In this document: piece after piece, positions 58,677 to 64,000 of the stretch
Numbering within the stretch: position 1 is the first letter of the stretch
Layout of the letters: each line of letters opens with the position of its first letter
DNA from: Bacterioplanes sanyensis
Lineage (GTDB): Bacteria; Pseudomonadota; Gammaproteobacteria; Pseudomonadales; Oceanobacteraceae
DNA: 64,000 bases
Direction of reading: 5' to 3'
Assembly (NCBI RefSeq): GCF_014652515.1
Contig: NZ_BMYY01000010.1
Coordinates: 1 to 64,000, forward strand
Program-made: the position numbers and the translations under genes
The notes under the pieces: model-generated
Seen by the model: the letters and a program-made list of their open reading frames with translations, nothing else
The model's database searches: none
What the model was told of the DNA's origin: nothing

Positions 58677-60734
58677 CTACAGCGCTTGCTGCTCGTCGTG
58701 GTGCTCTGCTTCACTCTCAGGCAGCTTAAAGCCGGCAACCGATTCGCGCAGCTGGTTCGCCATTTCAGCCAGATTACCAATCGATTTCGCCGTAGCAGTC
58801 GTACCCGCCGAAGTTTGCGAAGTAATTTCCTGAATAACGTTCATCGTGTTGGAAATATGACCCGCAGAAGAAGCCTGCTGACGGGCTGCGTTCGAAATGT
58901 TCTGAATCAAGTCGGCCAAGTTTTTCGATACATTCTCAATCTCTTCCAGTGCCACACCGGCGTCTTGGGCCAGACGAGCACCACGCACCACCTCAGATGT
59001 GGTGGTTTCCATCGAGATTACAGCCTCGTTAGTATCGTTCTGAATCGTTTTAACCAGCGCCTCAATCTGCTTTGTTGCCGCAGCAGAGCGTTCCGCAAGA
59101 CGCTGAACCTCATCCGCAACCACCGCGAAGCCTCGACCGGCATCACCCGCCATCGATGCCTGAATCGCAGCGTTCAATGACAGAATGTTGGTTTGGTCAG
59201 CAATGTCGGTAATCAGAGAGATGATGTCACCAATCTCCTGTGACGATTCACCCAGGCGCTTAATCCGCTTCGAGGTTTCTTGGATCTGCTCACGGATGTT
59301 ATCCATGCCGTTGATGGTGGCTTGTACCACCTCGGCACCTTTGTTAGCGATCGCAACCGACCGCTCCGCAACTGCTGATGACTCAGAGGCGTTGGCAGAT
59401 ACTTGGTCAATCGACACCGCCATTTCATTAATCGCTGCAGAAGCGCCAGCAATCTCTTGCGCTTGGTGCTCAGATGCTTCCGCTAAGTGCATCGCCGTCG
59501 CCTGAGTCTCTTGGGCAGCGGACGACACTTGTACCGCTGTTTCGTTAATCGCCGATACCAGCGAGCGCATCTGGTCGATGGCGTAGTTAATGGAGTCGGC
59601 AATCGCGCCAGTGAAGTCTTCGGTTACCGTCGCAGAGGCGGTCAAGTCACCGTCTGCAAGGTCAGCAATTTCGTCCAGCAGACGCAGAATCGCCATCTGG
59701 TTTTGCTCATTCTTATTAGCTGTTTCCTCTAAGTCGCGGCGGGTTTCACGGTATGAGACCACACCCAAAGCGACCATCATGACAATCGCCAACAGTGCGA
59801 AAATATAACCTGCAATCTGCAGTTGGTTACGATCACCCGCATCTTCTTGTATTTGCACTGCCAAGTCTGAGGTTAACTGCAGCAGTTTCTGGGAGTCGTC
59901 AAAGATTTGGTCAGATGCTTCACGCACTTGGAACAGTTCTGGGGACGTTTCCAGAATTTCATCGACCGAGCCATTTACGAAGGCGAACAGCTCATCAACC
60001 TCACCCAGAGCAAAGACCGCTTCTTCGTCCGTCACCTGAGAAATGTTCATGGCCACGTTGCCGTCGATCATGCCGTTCAATACGCGTCCAAACAAGGAGG
60101 CGTCACGGCCAAAGGCATCCGCGGCCATCACTGCGTCTTCACCACCCGCCAATACTTTGTTAACCGAGCGGACGATACGCTCTGCCAGCCAAGATTGACG
60201 TTGAGCAACAGCCACCTGTTCAGCAGGGGCATTATTATCGAGCAAGATTTCTACAATCTCGTCATATTCCACCTGCAATTGAGGAATGGTTTCCGACAAT
60301 GTGGCGGCAACCTCGTGGAGAGAAAGAATAATGTCGCGCGAGCGTACAATTTGACCAGCGTTTTCGTTAACGTCGTCCCATACAGTCTGGACAGCATCCA
60401 TGCCCTCAAAATCCGCGCGAGGCAGGCCGGCCGCATCATTACCAGAGGTCAGGTAACGCCACCGCTGCTCGAAGTTTTCACGAGCGGTGCGCAACTCGCG
60501 GAAAGCCTCTTCTTTACCGCCCGCAGCCTCAGTAGCGTTCTTTGCCAGCTCCTGAGACAAAACCCGCAGCTCGTTAGCGTGCTCAATGTATTGCTCATCT
60601 TTGCTGGTTTCGTTGTTTACGTACACCGTGATACCAATAAAGGCCACTAGGAACGCAACCAGCAAACCCGCAAAGACACCGTTTAGACGGTTTCGGAATA
60701 CCGCCGCTACGACGTTTCCTTGTTTTCCGCTCAT
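58677..60734 (-). CDS. pilJ: Type IV pilus chemoreceptor PilJ
   Basis: 685-residue methyl-accepting protein. TM1 is at about residues 18-40, followed by a long periplasmic helical PilJ-type region (about 41-305), TM2 (about 308-326), HAMP-like sequence, and a signalling domain whose tip is [31 protein letters not shown] (in two parts, near 510-545). PilJ senses pilus retraction or surface contact in P. aeruginosa. The C-terminus is acidic and ends EAEHHDEQQAL. Confidence 0.94.
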   Translation of the reverse strand: MSGKQGNVVAAVFRNRLNGVFAGLLVAFLVAFIGITVYVNNETSKDEQYIEHANELRVLSQELAKNATEAAGGKEEAFRELRTARENFEQRWRYLTSGNDAAGLPRADFEGMDAVQTVWDDVNENAGQIVRSRDIILSLHEVAATLSETIPQLQVEYDEIVEILLDNNAPAEQVAVAQRQSWLAERIVRSVNKVLAGGEDAVMAADAFGRDASLFGRVLNGMIDGNVAMNISQVTDEEAVFALGEVDELFAFVNGSVDEILETSPELFQVREASDQIFDDSQKLLQLTSDLAVQIQEDAGDRNQLQIAGYIFALLAIVMMVALGVVSYRETRRDLEETANKNEQNQMAILRLLDEIADLADGDLTASATVTEDFTGAIADSINYAIDQMRSLVSAINETAVQVSSAAQETQATAMHLAEASEHQAQEIAGASAAINEMAVSIDQVSANASESSAVAERSVAIANKGAEVVQATINGMDNIREQIQETSKRIKRLGESSQEIGDIISLITDIADQTNILSLNAAIQASMAGDAGRGFAVVADEVQRLAERSAAATKQIEALVKTIQNDTNEAVISMETTTSEVVRGARLAQDAGVALEEIENVSKNLADLIQNISNAARQQASSAGHISNTMNVIQEITSQTSAGTTATAKSIGNLAEMANQLRESVAGFKLPESEAEHHDEQQAL

Positions 60735-60814
60735 GCCGTTCTCTCCACAATCACTGCATGCTTTGTTTTCTGATAGCTACAGCATTCACTGTAGAATCAT
60801 GTTCACCGCGGTGT

Positions 60815-61339
60815 TTAGACCGCAATCTGCAAAAACTCCGGCGACTGGATCAGCTGCCGGAGTTGAAATACTGGCCAAGTTTTACCTTGGCGTAGATAAC
60901 ACTGCTCGACGTAACCAGCATAGGCCGAATCGAGATTATCAGGTGACTGTACATCGTCTTCAGGGAATTGCTGTAAGCCCAACACGGCATCAACCATCAA
61001 ACCGGTAAGGTGATCGCCTTCTTCCACGACCAGCACACGACGATTACGCCAGTTAGCTTTTGACGGCAATTGCAGCAAACCGGCCAAGTCCATCACTGGT
61101 ACCAAACGTCCACGGACATTGGCTACACCAAGTACCCAACTGCGCACACCTGGGACACGCGTCATACGCGGCGGCTGAAGAATCTCAGCCACATCCTCCA
61201 TGTCGGCAGCGAAGCTTTGCCCCGCTACCATAAATCCAACGCCCCGCCAATAGCGGACGGCCTCGACCTGCTGTGGCAGGTCAGAGGCATTGCGCCGACT
61301 TCTTTCGGCAATATCCAGAAGTTGCGCAAAGGGAGTCAT
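60815..61339 (-). CDS. pilI: CheW-like adaptor PilI
   Basis: 174 residues with a single CheW domain (FMVAGQSFAADMEDVAEIL, WVLGVANVRGRLVPVMDLAGLL). It couples PilJ to ChpA. It starts 1 bp after the pilH stop. An 80-bp gap separates it from pilJ, in which I see no clear element. Confidence 0.92.
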   Translation of the reverse strand: MTPFAQLLDIAERSRRNASDLPQQVEAVRYWRGVGFMVAGQSFAADMEDVAEILQPPRMTRVPGVRSWVLGVANVRGRLVPVMDLAGLLQLPSKANWRNRRVLVVEEGDHLTGLMVDAVLGLQQFPEDDVQSPDNLDSAYAGYVEQCYLRQGKTWPVFQLRQLIQSPEFLQIAV

Positions 61340-61340
61340 A

Positions 61341-61706
61341 TCAGCCTGCCATTACCGAGTCGATTTCAGACAGCAACGTCGCTTCCGTTACCGGTTTCAC
61401 CAAGTAACCCACCGCCCCTTGGCGCTTGCCCCAAACTCGATCAGTTTCTTGATCTTTGGTGGTCACAATAATGACCGGGATATTTTTGGTTTCGTCATCC
61501 TTGGTCAATTGGCGAGTCGCTTGAAAGCCATTCAAACCTGGCATCACGATATCCATTAACACCACGTCAGGCTTTTCCTGACGTGCTTTGGCAACACCAT
61601 CGGCGCCATTTTCAGCCGTGATCACCTCATGGCCGTTATTTTCGAGCATTGCACTGAATGCTTTAATTTCGGTGGGAGAATCATCAACTACCAAGATGCG
61701 GGCCAT
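61341..61706 (-). CDS. pilH: CheY-like response regulator PilH
   Basis: 121-residue stand-alone receiver. Acidic pocket VDDSP, phospho-acceptor Asp in VLMDIVMPGLNG near residue 52, Thr in VTTKD and Lys in LVKPV are all present. In P. aeruginosa PilH opposes or drains PilG signalling for pilus retraction. A WGKRQGAVGYLVKP segment is typical of PilH. Confidence 0.93.
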   Translation of the reverse strand: MARILVVDDSPTEIKAFSAMLENNGHEVITAENGADGVAKARQEKPDVVLMDIVMPGLNGFQATRQLTKDDETKNIPVIIVTTKDQETDRVWGKRQGAVGYLVKPVTEATLLSEIDSVMAG

Positions 61707-61735
61707 GCCTACTTCCTCATTAAACTATTGTCGAC

Positions 61736-62119
61736 TCAGGAATTAACGTATTGGCGAATTGAGCTCAGCAGCTCTTCTTTGCTGAACGGTTTGGTCAGGT
61801 ACTCGTCTGAGCCAACGATTCGACCTTTCGCTTTATCAAACAAACCATCCTTACTGGATAGCATAATGACAGGCGTCGACTTGAACTTGGAATTGTTCTT
61901 AATCAGGGCACAGGTCTGGTAGCCATCGAGACGCGGCATCATGATATCGACAAAAATGATATCGGGATGGGTATCGGCAATCTTGGCGAGGGCATCGAAA
62001 CCATCTGTCGCTGTGATGACTTCACAGCCTACTTTTTTCAACAGAGTCTCGGCCGTACGACGAATCGTCTTACTATCGTCGATGACCATGACCTTAACAT
62101 TCTGAAAGTTGTCGTCCAT
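61736..62119 (-). CDS. pilG: CheY-like response regulator PilG
   Basis: 127-residue receiver. It has VIDDSKTIRRTAETLLKKVG, phospho-acceptor Asp in IIFVDIMMPRLDGYQ near 58, and Lys in YLTKPFSKEEL. PilG promotes pilus extension and cAMP production in P. aeruginosa. It is the promoter-proximal gene of the Chp run and lies 29 bp before pilH. Confidence 0.94.
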   Translation of the reverse strand: MDDNFQNVKVMVIDDSKTIRRTAETLLKKVGCEVITATDGFDALAKIADTHPDIIFVDIMMPRLDGYQTCALIKNNSKFKSTPVIMLSSKDGLFDKAKGRIVGSDEYLTKPFSKEELLSSIRQYVNS

Positions 62120-62204
62120 AGAGGGCCCTTAACCATCCGTTCTGAAACTGATTGAAGCACTGTGACCACGCAGGTGACGCCTTCGCGCACTTTTGTATCA
62201 CACA

Positions 62205-62216
62205 TTGGTATACCAA
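62205..62216. promoter_or_regulatory. 12-bp palindrome between pilG and gshB
   Basis: TTGGTATACCAA is a perfect palindrome near the middle of the 193-bp divergent pilG/gshB region. It could be an operator for either gene. A -10-like TACACT before gshB is visible, but no well-spaced -35 box was found by eye. Confidence 0.35.
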
Positions 62217-62312
62217 ACCAGAAGCGATCAACGCCAACACTGTTGCACCATTAACTTGCGTCAATGGGTTACACTGTAGCCGCTTTTTTCACTACTGGCG
62301 GAGCACCACTGC

Positions 62313-63260
62313 ATGACTATTCATCTGGGTGTGGTCATGGATCCGATTGAGGACATCCATTATCACAAGGATACCTCTTTGGCGCTGTTAAACGCGGCAC
62401 AAAGTCACGGTTTTGAACTTTGGTACATGGAACAAGCGGATTTATACATATCTGATGGTCGCGCCATGGCACGCATGGCACCTTTAAAGGTTTTTATGGA
62501 CGAAAGGCAGTGGTTTGAGCGTGGAGAGTATCGCGAGGCACCACTGGCGGATCTCAACATCATTCTAATGCGCAAGGACCCCCCCTTCGATAGCGAGTTC
62601 ATTTACAGCACCTATATATTGGAGCGTGCCGAGCAAGAGGGCGTACTGGTTGCCAACAAACCGCAGAGCTTACGTGATTGCAATGAAAAGCTGTACGCCA
62701 CGGCTTTTCCGCACTTGATGACCCCAACTCTAGTAACCCGACGCCCTGATTTATTAAAGGCATTTCACCGCGATCACCAAGATGTGATCTTTAAGCCCCT
62801 CGATGGCATGGGTGGCTCGTCGATTTTTCGCTTAAAAGCGGATGACCCCAACGTCAGCGTGATTATTGAAACCCTCACCAACGAGGGGCAGCAGCAGATC
62901 ATGGCGCAACGTTTTATTCCGCAAATCAGCGCTGGCGACAAACGCATCCTGATGATTAACGGGAAGCCCGTTCCCTATTGCTTGGCTCGCATCCCAGCCT
63001 CCGGCGAAACGCGCGGCAACTTGGCAGCAGGTGGGCGCGGCGTCACGCAGCCACTGTCGGATGAAAACCGAGCCTTGGCAGAAGAGATCGGACCGTTCCT
63101 GCGCGAGCGCGGCCTGTATTTTGTTGGCCTTGACGTGATTGGCAATCAACTCACCGAAATCAACGTCACCAGCCCAACCTGTGTGCGCGAGATCAGCCGC
63201 GATTCAGGCATTGATGTCGCCGCCCAGTTGATTGAGTGTTTGGCATCACAAATCCGCTAA
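62313..63260 (+). CDS. gshB: Glutathione synthetase
   Basis: ATP-grasp enzyme joining gamma-glutamylcysteine and glycine. The N-terminus HLGVVMDPIEDIHYHKDTSLA is typical, and RKDPPFDSEFIYSTYILE, FKPLDGMGGSSIFRL and EINVTSPTCVREI mark the substrate and ATP sites. The 315-residue length is standard. It is divergent from pilG and precedes a tonB-like gene, the same neighbours as in Pseudomonas. Confidence 0.96.
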   Translation: MTIHLGVVMDPIEDIHYHKDTSLALLNAAQSHGFELWYMEQADLYISDGRAMARMAPLKVFMDERQWFERGEYREAPLADLNIILMRKDPPFDSEFIYSTYILERAEQEGVLVANKPQSLRDCNEKLYATAFPHLMTPTLVTRRPDLLKAFHRDHQDVIFKPLDGMGGSSIFRLKADDPNVSVIIETLTNEGQQQIMAQRFIPQISAGDKRILMINGKPVPYCLARIPASGETRGNLAAGGRGVTQPLSDENRALAEEIGPFLRERGLYFVGLDVIGNQLTEINVTSPTCVREISRDSGIDVAAQLIECLASQIR

Positions 63261-63350
63261 CAATCCGTGCTTGGCCGCACCATAGCGGTGGACAAACTCG
63301 AACCTAAAGCGCAGACTTTGCCGTTATTTTTGCAGGTCTGTTCTTAGGTT

Positions 63351-64000
63351 ATGTCCACTGCTTTCACCCTGGCTGACGACGTACAGCCATTGCCCGCCAC
63401 TGTCACAACGAATGTGCCGGATCGCCTTAGCTTCGCTCTATTTTTGGCACTTGCCGTCCATGCGCTACTGATTCTTGGCGTTACCTTTGCGCCGCAAGAA
63501 GACAGTCAGATGGCGACCACCTTGGAAGTAACGCTGGCCAATTACAAAAGCGACAAAGCGCCTGATGAAGCCGATTTTATCGCCCAAGAAAACCAGCAGG
63601 GCAGCGGTACTTTAGAAGAAGCTAAGCTGCTGACAACCGACAAAGAGGCAGACTTCCACGACAACGACATTCGCCAAACGTCGCCGGAAGAGCAGCTCGC
63701 CAGCGCCCCTAAAAAGCAGCTGACCGAGCAACAACAAGTCAATACCGACAGTGATAATCGTCGCAAGGTGCGTGAGCTCAATAGCGAAGCACCAACACCG
63801 AGCACGGATTTACCCGATGGCCCCAAGCAGTCTTTACTGCAGCGCAGCTTAGAAATGGCCAGCTTAGAGGCCAAACTAGACAGCCAACGCCAAGCTTATG
63901 CTCGCCGCCCACGCGTGCAGCGCTTAACCGCCGCTTCCACCATGAAGGCCAGCGACGCTTATTATGTCAATAATTGGCGCCGTGACATTGAACGCGCGGG
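63351..64000 (+). CDS. TonB-like energy transducer, truncated by the window edge
   Basis: The frame from ATG 63351 runs open to the right edge (216 codons). There is a transmembrane helix at about residues 25-47 (FALFLALAVHALLILGVTF), then a long polar stretch rich in Gln, Glu, Asp and Lys. The final visible residues, YYVNNWRRDIERAG, match the start of a TonB C-terminal domain. The polar spacer lacks the usual Pro-rich repeats. The position after gshB fits the tonB-like gene in that place in Pseudomonas. The missing C-terminus leaves the partner unknown. Confidence 0.82.
   Translation, partial: MSTAFTLADDVQPLPATVTTNVPDRLSFALFLALAVHALLILGVTFAPQEDSQMATTLEVTLANYKSDKAPDEADFIAQENQQGSGTLEEAKLLTTDKEADFHDNDIRQTSPEEQLASAPKKQLTEQQQVNTDSDNRRKVRELNSEAPTPSTDLPDGPKQSLLQRSLEMASLEAKLDSQRQAYARRPRVQRLTAASTMKASDAYYVNNWRRDIERA

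Overview
The window is chromosomal DNA of a gammaproteobacterium, most likely a marine Oceanospirillales-type organism. Protein families and gene order resemble Pseudomonas: rrn–tyrS–M23 peptidase–anmK–erpA–bactofilin–DUF6776–argC at one end and tonB–gshB–pilGHIJK–chpABC at the other. This placement comes from remembered family and synteny knowledge, not from a search. Coding density is high, short ATGA/TGATG overlaps are common, and I see no insertion sequence, prophage, CRISPR array or tRNA gene.

Region 1 (1–14.5 kb) is housekeeping. The left edge holds the leader and at least four tandem promoters of a ribosomal RNA operon transcribed leftward out of the window. Next come tyrS, an M23 murein peptidase overlapping anmK, the erpA/DsrE pair, bactofilin with its membrane partner, argC, a ClC-family protein, hemJ–hemL, a TPR lipoprotein and mrcB (PBP1B).

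Region 2 (14.7–32.8 kb) has a polyamine ABC transporter with two tandem binding proteins (potF-like x2, potA, potH, potI), then glnE and ilvE with a strong terminator. After these come an orphan lipoprotein, a YafJ-type amidotransferase, a chemoreceptor with a sigma-28-like promoter, a two-component pair divergent from a MipA/OmpV porin, topB and a cold-shock gene. A perfect 11-bp inverted repeat lies between the sensor kinase and the mipA-like gene.

Region 3 (33–42.3 kb) holds the TgpA transglutaminase–DUF58–MoxR triad and then the S-adenosylmethionine cycle. An ArsR-type regulator fused to a methyltransferase is followed by metK, ahcY and metF. A 26-bp palindrome sits on the regulator's own promoter, which may make a leaderless mRNA.

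Region 4 (42.3–49.7 kb) is a cell-surface polysaccharide locus: an O-antigen-ligase-type membrane protein, a sialyltransferase-like enzyme, a YrbL-like kinase-fold protein, three further glycosyltransferases, a WaaP-like kinase and a polysaccharide deacetylase. Three of these genes lie directly downstream of, and on the same strand as, the Chp chemosensory genes.

Region 5 (49.7–64 kb) is the complete type IV pilus Chp system (pilG, pilH, pilI, pilJ, pilK, chpA, chpB, chpC), with gshB divergent and a tonB-like gene cut by the right edge. The 2187-residue ChpA carries two long in-frame hexanucleotide repeats encoding Glu-Pro and Glu-Ala linkers.
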